Assembly (NCBI GenBank): GCA_937891785.1 | Contig: CALAGN010000040.1 | Location: forward strand, 62,001 to 126,000 | Length of the DNA stretch: 64,000 nt | Reading direction: 5' to 3' | Origin: an uncultured Octadecabacter sp. | GTDB lineage: Bacteria > Pseudomonadota > Alphaproteobacteria > Rhodobacterales > Rhodobacteraceae | In this document: positions 1-9,264 of the stretch, piece after piece | Layout: each line of letters starts with the position of its first letter | Numbering within the stretch: position 1 is the first letter of the stretch | Notes under the pieces: model-generated | Databases searched by the model: none | The model's input: only the letters and a program-made list of their open reading frames with translations | What the model was told of the DNA's origin: nothing | Translations under genes and position numbers: made by a program

Positions 1-292
1 CCAGCTGGGTGACTTCATCGAGGATAAGAACGCGGTTCTGCCGCTGGATTCCGCGATTCAAGAAAACCTGAAAGAAACCACAACACGGGTTCTGGCATCA
101 CTGACGCCGCGCGAAGAACGTGTGCTGAGGATGCGGTTTGGCATCGGCATGAACACCGATCATACGCTGGAAGAAGTTGGTCAGCAGTTTAGCGTGACCC
201 GCGAACGGATTCGCCAAATCGAAGCCAAGGCGTTGCGGAAACTGAAACACCCCAGCCGGTCGCGCAAGCTGCGCAGCTTCCTGGATCAGTGA
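1..292 (+). CDS. rpoD: RNA polymerase primary sigma factor RpoD, C-terminal fragment (5' end outside window)
   Basis: The reading frame is open from the first bases to the TGA at 290-292 and gives about 96 residues. It reads through [16 protein letters not shown] and then [18 protein letters not shown], which is region 4.2 of a group 1 sigma-70 factor, the helix-turn-helix that contacts the -35 element. The final LRSFLDQ matches alphaproteobacterial RpoD ends, and the DHTLEEVG stretch is typical of RpoD rather than RpoH or RpoS. Only the C-terminus is in the window, so the length and regions 1-3 cannot be judged. A strong hairpin and T-run follow directly. Absent from the ORF track because it has no start here. 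Confidence 0.95.
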   Translation, partial: QLGDFIEDKNAVLPLDSAIQENLKETTTRVLASLTPREERVLRMRFGIGMNTDHTLEEVGQQFSVTRERIRQIEAKALRKLKHPSRSRKLRSFLDQ

Positions 293-298
293 TAAATG

Positions 299-320
299 CG
301 GGCGCTTGGGCGCCCGTTTT
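299..320 (+). terminator. Rho-independent terminator of rpoD
   Basis: CGGGCGC, a four-base loop TTGG, then GCGCCCG followed by TTTT. The seven-pair GC-rich stem begins seven bases after the rpoD stop codon, the usual position and shape of an intrinsic terminator. Confidence 0.85.
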
Positions 321-398
321 CACATCACGCCGACGACGCTCCGCGTTCGGGGCAGCCGGTCACACCGCGCAGCACTAAAGCGCGCGCGGCATAGCCTG

Positions 399-1976
399 CT
401 ACCCAAGCCCATCGGGGTAGAACCGGGCCAGCTCGGATTTGAGCGGCCCAAGGTGTTTGTCATAACGCCGCCAGCGCTGCACGGATGTTTGATAGACTGG
501 CTGGCGCACCTGCCACACCGACAAGGTCCGCGCGCGCTTTTCTGAATTCTGAAAATCAAGGCAGGCCGGATCCCAGTCCAATCCGAGAAAATCAATAACC
601 CGACGTGCAGTGCCTTCGGTATCGGCCACGGTATCTTCGTAAGCGACGTCCATGATCTTAATTGGCAGCACCGTCGCCCAGTGTTTCATAAGCTTGTCAT
701 AGGCGCAGTAATAGCGGCCAAGGTTGCCTAAATCGCGGGTGTAGCTGTGCCATGGTCCCAAGGGCTGCATGTAGCAAGACACGCAGTTGTCCATCGGATC
801 GCGGCGCGCATGCAACACACGACCCTTTGGGAACATCCGTGCAAAAAGTCCAAGTAATTCAAAGTTATGCAGCTTCTTGTCGACAATGCGTTTGGCATCA
901 GGGGCGGCACTGCGTATTTCGTGCAAGTATTTCTGGGCCAGAATTTCGGTGTCTTTTTGGGTCATGTTTTTGATCATGTGCACAAGTGCTGCACCGTTAT
1001 GTTCGGGCAGCTTGAGATCACGCATCATGTTGCTAAGGGCGGCACTTTCGCCGACGCCTGCAACTTCGGAATGTGAGGTCAGAACCTGTTCCAACAATGT
1101 GCTGCCGGATCGCGGCATTCCGACGATCAGGACAGGTGTTTCGTCATTTGATCCGCCGCCACCGAAATAGTCGGCCCGCGTGATATTGCTGCATTGGGCA
1201 TCAACAAACCCTTGATACCCTTGGGCGTTGTGCAGCACGGTTTCTTCGGCTTTGGCCCGCGCGAACAGATCAAACGCTTCGTCATAGGCAGCCATGTCAT
1301 CGCGTGCCTTTGCAAGCATCGCCAGTGCCTTGGTCCGGTCGCCCTTCTTTAGGTCTTGCAGGTTTGCCACGATCTTGTCGCGCAAGTGCTGATAGATCGG
1401 ATCGTCCTCGTGCATCTTGCCGGTCAGGCTGTAAATGCTGTGCAATTGCAGATTGTCCGGCTCATCGGCGAAAATCTCGCGGCACATGATTTGTGCATCG
1501 TCCATGCGACCGGCGGCGCGCAGCACCGTCGCCAGTTGCAAGCGTGATTGCAGATGATTGGGGCGAATTGCGAGTGCGGCTTGAACGGCGGCGATTGCAT
1601 CGTCGTGGCGATCCATCTGATAATAGATGGTTGAGGCAACATAAAGCACATCCGGTTTGCGCGGCGCAAAGGCCATGGCGCGCTTCAGGTGCTTCAGGGC
1701 CGTTTCAAAGCGTTTGATGTTGCAGGCCGCCTCGGCCGCCTCAAGATGCGCGCGCACGGATTTGGGTATGATCTTTAGCGCGCGTTCTGCTGCGGTCAGC
1801 GCTTGTGGAAAATCATGGGTGACACGGTTGTGCAATTGCGCCAGCGCAACCCAAACGGCTTCGTCCTTGGGGCGTCGCTTTGCCTCTGCCTCAAGCAGGT
1901 GCATCGCATCTTGCTTGCGTCCGGCACTGATCAGCGCATTCAATTGCGCCCCGACGGTGATGGGTTTGCCTGCCAT
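399..1976 (-). CDS. TPR-repeat sulfotransferase family protein
   Basis: A protein of about 525 residues with two parts. The first ~200 residues form several TPR-like helical repeats (for example AERALKIIPKSVRAHLEAAE and AVQAALAIRPNHLQSRLQLA). The second half begins with VLIVGMPRSGSTLLEQVL, the PAPS-binding 5'-phosphosulfate loop of sulfotransferases, and continues with a typical sulfotransferase fold ending near AYEDTVADTEGTARRVIDFL. The family transfers sulfate from PAPS to a carbohydrate or peptide acceptor; the acceptor cannot be told. I prefer the start at 1976 over the longer ORF start at 2027 because AGGAGG sits just upstream of that ATG. It is divergent from the M20 hydrolase gene across about 150 bases. 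Confidence 0.85.
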   Translation of the reverse strand: MAGKPITVGAQLNALISAGRKQDAMHLLEAEAKRRPKDEAVWVALAQLHNRVTHDFPQALTAAERALKIIPKSVRAHLEAAEAACNIKRFETALKHLKRAMAFAPRKPDVLYVASTIYYQMDRHDDAIAAVQAALAIRPNHLQSRLQLATVLRAAGRMDDAQIMCREIFADEPDNLQLHSIYSLTGKMHEDDPIYQHLRDKIVANLQDLKKGDRTKALAMLAKARDDMAAYDEAFDLFARAKAEETVLHNAQGYQGFVDAQCSNITRADYFGGGGSNDETPVLIVGMPRSGSTLLEQVLTSHSEVAGVGESAALSNMMRDLKLPEHNGAALVHMIKNMTQKDTEILAQKYLHEIRSAAPDAKRIVDKKLHNFELLGLFARMFPKGRVLHARRDPMDNCVSCYMQPLGPWHSYTRDLGNLGRYYCAYDKLMKHWATVLPIKIMDVAYEDTVADTEGTARRVIDFLGLDWDPACLDFQNSEKRARTLSVWQVRQPVYQTSVQRWRRYDKHLGPLKSELARFYPDGLG

Positions 1977-2124
1977 TGCGGCCTCCTGCGTTGGTTGGGT
2001 TCTGAAAACCATGTCTGGGCGCTGCAATCAAGGCGCAGCCGTGGTGTGGCGGCGGATTTGCCTTTTCCAGCACGGCCATGCGCACCATACTTGGGCCAAT
2101 GCCGCCCAGATATTAGGATAGAAC

Positions 2125-3720
2125 ATGCCGCTTTCAGATGCCCAAACCAGCGCAATTGCCCATGTTCAGGGGGCTGCTGTCGATCTGTCAAAAGACTGCG
2201 CCACGATCTTTTCTTATGGCGAAACCGCGTGGCGGGAATACCGCTCAGCGGCGTGGTATGTCGCGAAATTGCGCGCCGAAGGGTTCAGCGTCGAAGAAGG
2301 TAGCGGCGGGATGCCAACGGCGTTTTGTGCGCAGTGGTCCAACGGGGATGGCCCGGTGGTGGGGATGTATGCGGAATATGATGCGGTGCCCGCGAACTGT
2401 CAGGCGGCAGGGGTTGAACGCGCCCCGCGTGATGGTTTGGGATTTGCAGCAGGCGGGCATACCGATCCTCATAGCGCACTTGGGATGTCGGGCCTTGGCG
2501 GGTTGCTGGCGACCAAGGCGGCGATGGAAAAACACGGGATTAAAGGCGGGCTGCGGTTCACCGGCGAACCGGCTGAAAAAGTCCGTGGCTCCAAGCCTAT
2601 TCACGCCGCCAAGGGATACTATGACGGGTTGGCGGGGATGCTGTCGTTCCATCCGTTTTATATGCTACCGATGTGCAATACCGTGCGCTGGGACACGCAT
2701 TGTGGCGCGGCTTATTCGATGATCTATCGGTTTGTCTGCGAAACGCCAGAAAGCTGGGGCGCGCAGGACGGGCCTAATGCGCCCTTTGGGGGCGACTCAT
2801 GTGCGCCCCTTGGCGGCGACACCCCGATCCCGCAAAGTCATAGCGACGTGCGCGCGCCGGGCGCCAATGATGCGCTGGTGATGATGTATCAATCGGCGCG
2901 GTTTTTGCGGGACTCCATGCTGTCGCATCAAGGCGGCTGGTCGATTTCCGAGTCGATCCTGTCAACGGGGCAAGCGACGGCAGATAACCTGCCCGCGACT
3001 TTGGCCGACATTCAATACATGATGCGCGTTCCGACGATAGCCATGGCTGAACGGGTGAGCGCGCAACTGGATAGCTTGGCCGAGGCCGCGGCGGCCGCCA
3101 CAGGCTGTCGGGTTGAGCGCCACTGGGTCTGCAAATCACGCCACGGGCTGGCCAATCACGCGATGGCGGGGCTGGTGTGGGAGCAAATTCAAGCGGTTGG
3201 CGCGCCTGTTTGGGACGCGGCGGCCAAAGACGTGATGCGCAAAGTGCAGGAAAACTGCGGCGTTGCGGGAATGGACGACCCGATCCTGCTTGCTTGCGAA
3301 ACGTTGATTGATCCGCAAGAGGCCGAGGCGATATTGCGGCGCGATCTCGCGCCCAGCCAGCTGAATTCTACGTCCGACGATTACACCGATATGACATGGC
3401 ACGCGCCAACTGCGCGGTTCTATATCGCACGTCCTGCCTTGCGCGGCGGCCCATATCCGGCGTGGGCGATGAACGCGCTGGGTGGTATTCCCGCAACGAT
3501 TGATCCGATGGTGCAGGTGGCGGCCAAGGTGCTGGCATGTTCGGCGCTGCGCTTACTTGAAGACGGCGATGCGCGCGCGTCGACCATGGAGGAATTCACT
3601 CGTCGCAAGACGCAAGACGACACACCGCCGCTGTGTGATTATGACCCGCCCATCAATTTCAAATGGCCCGAATATGTGGAGACAGCGCGCGGGTTTGACT
3701 GGCATATTCCAAGAGGTTGA
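2125..3720 (+). CDS. M20 family amidohydrolase, AbgB-like (aminobenzoyl-glutamate utilisation type)
   Basis: A 531-residue protein. Early motifs such as VVGMYAEYDAVP and GHTDPHSALGMSGLGGLLATK resemble the metal-binding and active-site blocks of M20-family peptidases and amidohydrolases, and RFTGEPAEK continues the dimetal centre region. The dimerisation insert follows from about residue 200. Overall order and length fit AbgB-like hydrolases, which cleave p-aminobenzoyl-glutamate or other amide-linked acyl amino acids. No AbgA or AbgT partner is next to it, so the substrate is unknown. It lies divergent from the sulfotransferase and is followed after six bases by a broken gene. Confidence 0.85.
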   Translation: MPLSDAQTSAIAHVQGAAVDLSKDCATIFSYGETAWREYRSAAWYVAKLRAEGFSVEEGSGGMPTAFCAQWSNGDGPVVGMYAEYDAVPANCQAAGVERAPRDGLGFAAGGHTDPHSALGMSGLGGLLATKAAMEKHGIKGGLRFTGEPAEKVRGSKPIHAAKGYYDGLAGMLSFHPFYMLPMCNTVRWDTHCGAAYSMIYRFVCETPESWGAQDGPNAPFGGDSCAPLGGDTPIPQSHSDVRAPGANDALVMMYQSARFLRDSMLSHQGGWSISESILSTGQATADNLPATLADIQYMMRVPTIAMAERVSAQLDSLAEAAAAATGCRVERHWVCKSRHGLANHAMAGLVWEQIQAVGAPVWDAAAKDVMRKVQENCGVAGMDDPILLACETLIDPQEAEAILRRDLAPSQLNSTSDDYTDMTWHAPTARFYIARPALRGGPYPAWAMNALGGIPATIDPMVQVAAKVLACSALRLLEDGDARASTMEEFTRRKTQDDTPPLCDYDPPINFKWPEYVETARGFDWHIPRG

Positions 3721-3726
3721 AGTTGT

Positions 3727-4239
3727 ATGCGTTGCTTTGTGACACTTGCGGTGATCGTTTGCGGGGCTGGCGCGCAGGCACGGTGTATGGGCGAAGACCA
3801 TGTGTTCATGTCCTGCACTGTTGACGGTGGCGCAAAGCTCTTGTCGGTTTGTATCGACGACGGGGTTACGACCTATGCTTAAGGCCTTTTGGGGCAGCTG
3901 CCTGACCTGTCAATTTCCACCCAGATGGCTGATCTGGACTATACGCCCTGGCCCGGCTACGGCGGCTCTATCTGGGAGGAGGTTCGGTTTTACAACAATC
4001 AATACAACTACTTGGTTTTTTCTGCCGTTGACCGGAGCGGCCCTGTGGATGCGAATGGTGACATTATAATCCAAGAGCGCGGCGGGGTGATCGTTTTCCA
4101 AGGGGATACATCACTTGCGGTCTTGAACCGCGACGCCGATAGCTTGGACTTTCCGTGGACAGATGCGCTGTCACAGGGCAAGGCCACAGCCGGTTTGCAT
4201 TGGAATATGCACGCCGGACGCTGGCAGCCTAATCAGTGA
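3727..4239 (+). pseudogene. Small secreted protein gene interrupted by one in-frame TAA
   Basis: From ATG 3727 the frame encodes a signal-peptide-like start (MRCFVTLAVIVCGAGAQARC) and runs to TAA at 3880-3882 after TTYA. The same frame then continues open to 4239 as GLLGQLPDLSIST...TPWPGYGGSIWEEVRF, so the two pieces join with no frameshift. A single change of TAA to TAT or TAC would restore a protein of about 170 residues reading TTYAYGLLG, with two cysteine-containing blocks near the N-terminus. I recall related small periplasmic proteins in Rhodobacteraceae but know no function. The ORF track shows only the second half (from 3889). A sequencing error or a restart at 3889 without signal peptide are alternatives. 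Confidence 0.75.
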
Positions 4240-4375
4240 AGTGAATCCCAAAGGTCACGCCTATGGCCCATCATATAGAGGCAGCAATTGCGTACTACCC
4301 AATACCTGCCAAAGCCCCTATAGTGGTCGCGATTAAATGGGGCAAAGACCCCAGAGGCAGAGACGAGGACAGGAT

Positions 4376-4843
4376 ATGCGTTGCCCCTTTTGCGGAAACG
4401 TCGACACTCAAGTAAAAGATTCACGCCCCGCTGAGGATCACGTTGCGATCCGGCGTCGGCGTTCTTGCCCCGCTTGCGGCGGGCGGTTTACCACTTATGA
4501 ACGTGTGCAATTGCGCGATCTTGTGGTGATCAAAACCAACGGACGGCGCGAAGACTTCGACCGTGACAAGCTGGAACGCTCGGTGCGGATTTCACTGCAA
4601 AAACGCCCCATCGAACCAGAACGCATGGATCAGATGATCAGCGGTATCGTCCGTCGTCTGGAAAGCATGGGCGAAACCGATATTCCGTCAGGGACAATCG
4701 GCGAGATCGTGATGGAAAGCCTCGCGCGGATTGACACGGTTGCTTATGTGCGTTTTGCCAGTGTTTACAAGAACTTCCAAGCGGCAGACGACTTTGACAA
4801 ATTTGTCAGCGAACTGCGCCCCGGCGCAAAACCAGAAGAGTGA
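4376..4843 (+). CDS. nrdR: Transcriptional repressor NrdR
   Basis: A 155-residue protein of normal NrdR length. Residues 3-34 form the zinc ribbon (C3, C6, C31, C34 in CPFC and CPAC), and about 49-139 form the ATP-cone domain ([19 protein letters not shown]...). NrdR senses ATP/dATP and represses ribonucleotide reductase genes. The start at 4376 is chosen because MRCPFCG is the invariant family N-terminus and GAGGAC precedes it; the ORF-track start at 4337 adds 13 unrelated residues. Its TGA overlaps the GTG start of ribD, so the two are translationally coupled, a common alphaproteobacterial arrangement. Confidence 0.95.
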   Translation: MRCPFCGNVDTQVKDSRPAEDHVAIRRRRSCPACGGRFTTYERVQLRDLVVIKTNGRREDFDRDKLERSVRISLQKRPIEPERMDQMISGIVRRLESMGETDIPSGTIGEIVMESLARIDTVAYVRFASVYKNFQAADDFDKFVSELRPGAKPEE

Positions 4844-5928
4844 CCGGCGCGGCTGACGCCCGTTTCATGGCGCTTGCCCTGACGTTGGGGCGGCGCGGCA
4901 TGGGGCGCGTCTGGCCTAATCCCGCCGTGGGCTGTGTGATCGTTTCGGAGAGCCGCGTCATTGGGCGCGGCTGGACGGCGGATGGCGGTCGCCCGCATGC
5001 CGAAACGCAGGCATTGGCGCAAGCGGGGAGCGCTGCACGCGGGGCCACGGCATACGTGACGCTCGAACCCTGTTCCCATCATGGCAAAACGCCGCCCTGT
5101 GCGGATGCGCTGATCGCGGCGGGTGTTGCGCGTGTGGTGATTGCCACAGGCGACCCTGATGCGCGCGTTTCGGGGCAGGGGATTGCCAATCTAAGGTCGG
5201 CAGGGATCGCCGTGACGACAGGTGTTTGCGAGGCTTCAGCACGGATTGATCATGCAGGGTTTTTGTTGCGTGTTACCGCGAGCCGCCCCTTTTTGACCCT
5301 TAAACTCGCATCAAGTTTTGACGGGCGCATTGCCACGGCTAAAGGCGAAAGCCAGTGGATCACGGGGCCACAGGCGCGCCGTGCGGTGCATGCCATGCGC
5401 GCGTTTCATGACGCCGTGATGATCGGCGCGGGTACGGCGCGGGCCGATGATCCGACACTGACAGTTCGCGACATGGGCGTGACCCGCCAGCCAGTGCGGG
5501 TGGTGGTATCGCGCAAGCTGGATCTACCAAATGATTGCGCGCTGGTGCGCAGCTTGGATGTAGCACCACTGTGGCTTTGCCATGGGCCTGATGCCAGTGA
5601 CGCGGAAGTGGACGCGTGGGAAAAACGCGGGGCGCGGTTGATCGAATGCAGCGCGCAGGTGCAGGCCGATGATGTGATGACGCAACTGGCCGCCGCGGGC
5701 CTGACCCGTGTGTTGTGCGAAGGCGGTGGCAGTTTGGCGGCGTCGCTATTGCAGGCCGACGTTGTGGACCGGCTTGTCGGGTTTAGCGCGGGGCTCGCGC
5801 TTGGGGCCGAAGGCACGCCCGCGATCGGGGCGATGGGGCTGGAAAAGCTGGCAGATACGCCGCGATTTTCACTGAGCAATCATACCCGCGTCGGCGATGA
5901 CCTTATGCATATCTGGCAGCGTCGCTAA
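4840..5928 (+). CDS. ribD: Bifunctional riboflavin biosynthesis deaminase/reductase RibD
   Basis: A 362-residue protein, the usual size. The N-terminal deaminase domain shows the zinc site HAETQAL and [16 protein letters not shown], followed by VVIATGDPD. The C-terminal reductase domain starts around residue 145 with [15 protein letters not shown] and GESQWITG and includes [14 protein letters not shown] near the end. The enzyme deaminates the pyrimidine product of GTP cyclohydrolase II and reduces its ribosyl chain. It starts with GTG inside the nrdR stop region. Its 3' end overlaps kpsC on the other strand by four bases, tail to tail. Confidence 0.95.
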   Translation: MTGAADARFMALALTLGRRGMGRVWPNPAVGCVIVSESRVIGRGWTADGGRPHAETQALAQAGSAARGATAYVTLEPCSHHGKTPPCADALIAAGVARVVIATGDPDARVSGQGIANLRSAGIAVTTGVCEASARIDHAGFLLRVTASRPFLTLKLASSFDGRIATAKGESQWITGPQARRAVHAMRAFHDAVMIGAGTARADDPTLTVRDMGVTRQPVRVVVSRKLDLPNDCALVRSLDVAPLWLCHGPDASDAEVDAWEKRGARLIECSAQVQADDVMTQLAAAGLTRVLCEGGGSLAASLLQADVVDRLVGFSAGLALGAEGTPAIGAMGLEKLADTPRFSLSNHTRVGDDLMHIWQRR

Positions 5929-7958
5929 CGCCATATCCACGCATAGCTGGCCAGTGCACCTTGGGCCTTGGCAAGCAGTCGATTGGCGCGGCTTGGGCGT
6001 GGCACGTCGCCACTGGACAGTCGGTCAACGACCACCTCGACGGGGCAGGGCAGCCCGGTCTTGGGATCAAAATAGCGTGGATAATCAATAAGAACTGCAT
6101 GTGCGAGGGCGGTAATGTCAGGCCGTGCGACGCGGCGGGCGATAGGTGCTGCGCGGTCGTCTGTCAGCCCCCATCCGGCGTAAAATGGCGTACCAAGACA
6201 GGTCACACGTTTGCCACGTAACAGCGCCTCAAAGCCCAAGGTGGAGGTGATCGTCCAGACCTCGTCAACCGCGTCAAGTGCTGCGATCGGGTCAGTGCGG
6301 CTCAGCACGGCATCAGCGATGTCACCCGCATCTGGAACGGCCCCGATCCGCAAGCCCGCTTCAACATCTGGGTGGGGTTTGTACAGGATCACGGCGGCGG
6401 GATTGGCGGTGCGGGCTGCCAACAGCAGGTCACGATTGCCGCGCACTTCGCCCGCGCCAAGCCGGATTGATGCGTCGTCTTCGACCTGTCCGGGAACCAG
6501 AATGCGCCGTCCGGCAGGCAGGTCTGCGGGCAGGTTTGCATTTGCGGAAAGGTTGTATTTGCTTAGTCGATCTTGCGTCAGGCGCGTGATCAGGCGGTCG
6601 GCGCGCGCGCGGGCGCTGTCTGGCAGATCGCTGCTGTCGTTGATCAGTTGTTCCAACCGGCTGGGGCCGGTCGGATCATAGTAAATCCCGATGTCGTCAC
6701 AAACCAAGCTGAGCGGTGCGACCAGATCAGCACCAAGCCCGCGCGAGCGCAAGAAACCGTCCTCGACCCGCACCGCGCCGTCATGATCTGCGGATTCGCT
6801 GGCCCAAACCATATGGCCACGCCCGTCTTTGACAGCGCGTACCACGGCGTTCACCCGATCATCGCTAAAGATAATTTTGCGCTGGCGGCCAAATGCCATC
6901 TGCAGTGGCGCGCGCTTCCAAAGGCGCATGCCGGACGCAACCCAGCCCATGTGATCTTCGCGCCATGCGCGGGACTGGGCGGCCAATGATAGGATCGCCG
7001 TTTCAAGCGAGCAAAGCTGGTCGCGATAGGGGTCATACCAAGTGGGATAGAGGATCATCGCGGCGGCAAAAAGCTGCGCGCGGGTCAGATTGCGCTGGCG
7101 TCGGTCAAGTGGTTTGCGATCGTCACTCAGGCCCCAGCCGATATAGAAGGGCTGGCCGAAAACCACCGGCTTATGGCCCATCTGGATCGCCTCGAACCCC
7201 ATTTGCGAGGACACGGTGTAGACCGCCACGGCCCCTTCGAACAATGCCCATGGCGAAATCGGGTCTTGCAGCAGCGACACGCGGTCGCCGGTATCGTCTG
7301 CTGTGAAATACCCGCTGCGATGCCCGCCTTGGGTTTCGGGGTGGGTTTTGATGACGATCCGCGCGGCTGGGTGTTCTTCTTGCGCGTAATAAAGCATCTC
7401 GCGGAAGGTATTCAGATCGGCGCCGCTTGCGGTGACGGATGCATCGCCACGGGTCTGATCGATCACCACCACATAGCCGGGATCGAGGGCAGGCGTGGCA
7501 GGATCAAAGGCGTTGTATTTGGATAGGTGCAGGCGTTTGAGGTCTGCCATGCAATCGCGCGCGCGGTTCAGCAGTGCTGTGTCATCAAGCGGGTTATCGC
7601 GCAGGATCAGTTCCAGATCGCTGGGGGTGGTGGGGTCGAAATGCACGCCGCTTTTGTCCAGATGCAGCCCGATTGGAGGTTCGCCATCACGGCCCGGCAA
7701 GACCGAGCGCAGAAAGGCATCCTCGATTCGTAGAATGGGGGCGGCGGTGCGGGTGGCGACAGCCTCGCCGCGCCCCGATGTGGGCGATTGCCCCCAAACG
7801 CCGATCATGTCGCCGTCGCGCGGTTTGCCAAGCCGGATGTCATAGCCTGCGAGTTTCAGGATGCGCCGCACGCGGATCTGGGTCAGGAAACCACCGCTAT
7901 AGACGTAAAGACGCCGCAGGGTTTCCCCCGCGGCGGCCTGTGTTTCATGATCGCTCAT
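5925..7958 (-). CDS. kpsC: Capsular polysaccharide biosynthesis protein KpsC (dual beta-Kdo transferase)
   Basis: A 677-residue protein that is an internal duplication. The first half carries GFEAIQMGHKPVVFGQPFY followed by IGWGLSDDR, and the second half carries GFEALLRGKRVTCLGTPFY followed by AGWGLTDDR. Each half also has a VEDGFLRS or IEDAFLRS block and a YKPHP or KTHPETQ block. This is the two-module KpsC architecture that adds the alternating beta-Kdo linker to lysophosphatidylglycerol, the lipid anchor of group 2 capsules. It lies three bases after the export lipoprotein gene and downstream of kpsS on the same strand, forming a small capsule-initiation cluster. Confidence 0.92.
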   Translation of the reverse strand: MSDHETQAAAGETLRRLYVYSGGFLTQIRVRRILKLAGYDIRLGKPRDGDMIGVWGQSPTSGRGEAVATRTAAPILRIEDAFLRSVLPGRDGEPPIGLHLDKSGVHFDPTTPSDLELILRDNPLDDTALLNRARDCMADLKRLHLSKYNAFDPATPALDPGYVVVIDQTRGDASVTASGADLNTFREMLYYAQEEHPAARIVIKTHPETQGGHRSGYFTADDTGDRVSLLQDPISPWALFEGAVAVYTVSSQMGFEAIQMGHKPVVFGQPFYIGWGLSDDRKPLDRRQRNLTRAQLFAAAMILYPTWYDPYRDQLCSLETAILSLAAQSRAWREDHMGWVASGMRLWKRAPLQMAFGRQRKIIFSDDRVNAVVRAVKDGRGHMVWASESADHDGAVRVEDGFLRSRGLGADLVAPLSLVCDDIGIYYDPTGPSRLEQLINDSSDLPDSARARADRLITRLTQDRLSKYNLSANANLPADLPAGRRILVPGQVEDDASIRLGAGEVRGNRDLLLAARTANPAAVILYKPHPDVEAGLRIGAVPDAGDIADAVLSRTDPIAALDAVDEVWTITSTLGFEALLRGKRVTCLGTPFYAGWGLTDDRAAPIARRVARPDITALAHAVLIDYPRYFDPKTGLPCPVEVVVDRLSSGDVPRPSRANRLLAKAQGALASYAWIWR

Positions 7959-7961
7959 GGT

Positions 7962-9098
7962 TTAGATGCCGGAAGCTAGGTCTGAGACCGCGGTAGCCGA
8001 GTTGAGAGAGCCAGTCGCGGCGGCGATTGCCTTGTTGAACTGCACGAACGGTGCCTCGGTGACGTACACGGTGTCGCCGTCACGGATCGCAAAATCACGC
8101 GCCATGAACATGCCGTTCGGGCGGGTCAGGTCCAGCACGTAAATCACGCGCTGTGTGCCGACCAGATCGTCGCGGCCAACAAGTTGACGGGCGATTTCTT
8201 CGGGTTCGTTGCGAAACACGAAAACGCCTGTCGGGTCGGCTACGGCGCTGGACAAGCCACCAACGGTTGCCAAGGCTTCGATTGCCGAAATCGTCTGGCT
8301 TCTGAAGGTTACGCGGTTCTGTGCACCCGTTGCGCCAAGGGCTGTAAAGGTGCGTGTGTCCTGTTCAACGATGATCCGGTCGCCGCCACGTAGGGCGATA
8401 TCGTGGCTAGGGTCATCGTAAAGGTCTTCGAACCAGATTGATCCCGTATGGTTGCCGCGCACAACGGTGACCTGGGCAATGCTGGGTTCGATCGAGACGC
8501 CGCCTGCACGGGCCAGCATGGCCGCTAAGGTTCGGGTCGGACGCTCGATTGCATAGACGCCTTGGCTGCCGACGGCGCCAACAATTGACACCGTTGATCC
8601 ATCACCGGCCACCCGGCGCACTTGCACCTGCGGGTCGGGGGTTTCGTCGTTCAGTTTTTCACTAATCAGACGGCGAATTGCTTCGGGGGTATTGCCCGCG
8701 GCGCGGATGCGACCGGCGTAGGGCACAAAGATAAAGCCTTCGCCGTCAACCTGCACTTCGTCAAGCACTGTGGCGTTTTGACCCTCGGGGACCAGCAAGC
8801 CGTCATCGACGTTTTCCCAGATTGTCAGGCCAAGCACGTCGCCCGGCTGGATCGTGTCTGATCCGACAAGGCCTGCGTCACTAAAGCCGGCGGAAAAGGC
8901 CAAGGCGGGGGTCACGCTTGCAATGCGATTAATCCGATCATTGACCGTTAGGATGAATGCGTCACCGTCCTCTAGCACCGAGCCAGAGAAGATTTCGTTT
9001 CTGTTTGGCCCGGAACGCGGCAAGCCACATGAGGACACAAGGCCCAACACTGCCACGATGGCCACGCCCTTGGACAGGCGCGTCGCTATGTTTTTCAC
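7962..9098 (-). CDS. Outer-membrane polysaccharide export lipoprotein (Wza/KpsD-like)
   Basis: A 378-residue protein from a GTG start at 9098, preceded by GAGGAGACC. The N-terminus is a lipoprotein signal (VAIVAVLGLVSSCG), with the lipid-modified cysteine near residue 24. About residues 100-190 match the polysaccharide export domain (QPGDVLGLTIWENV...VDGEGFIFVPYAGRI), followed by SLBB-type segments (VSIVGAVGSQGVYAIERPTR and a second near FTALGATGAQNRVTFRS). Such proteins form the periplasm-spanning outer-membrane exit channel for capsule or exopolysaccharide. The position between kpsS and kpsC supports a capsule role. The ABC transporter genes for export are not in this window. Confidence 0.88.
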   Translation of the reverse strand: MKNIATRLSKGVAIVAVLGLVSSCGLPRSGPNRNEIFSGSVLEDGDAFILTVNDRINRIASVTPALAFSAGFSDAGLVGSDTIQPGDVLGLTIWENVDDGLLVPEGQNATVLDEVQVDGEGFIFVPYAGRIRAAGNTPEAIRRLISEKLNDETPDPQVQVRRVAGDGSTVSIVGAVGSQGVYAIERPTRTLAAMLARAGGVSIEPSIAQVTVVRGNHTGSIWFEDLYDDPSHDIALRGGDRIIVEQDTRTFTALGATGAQNRVTFRSQTISAIEALATVGGLSSAVADPTGVFVFRNEPEEIARQLVGRDDLVGTQRVIYVLDLTRPNGMFMARDFAIRDGDTVYVTEAPFVQFNKAIAAATGSLNSATAVSDLASGI

Positions 9099-9264
9099 TG
9101 CTCCGGTCTCCTCGACCTTGTTATTAACTGCCTCAGTTTTTCTTTTAATCTACTGGAATCGTGTTGCTATTGCTAGCCATAGGTCTTGTGTGTGCGGGCT
9201 TGGCAAACGCAACTGTTGCTATGCTGCCGCGCTCAGGCGGAGGTATCGCAACCCCTTGTGGGTG

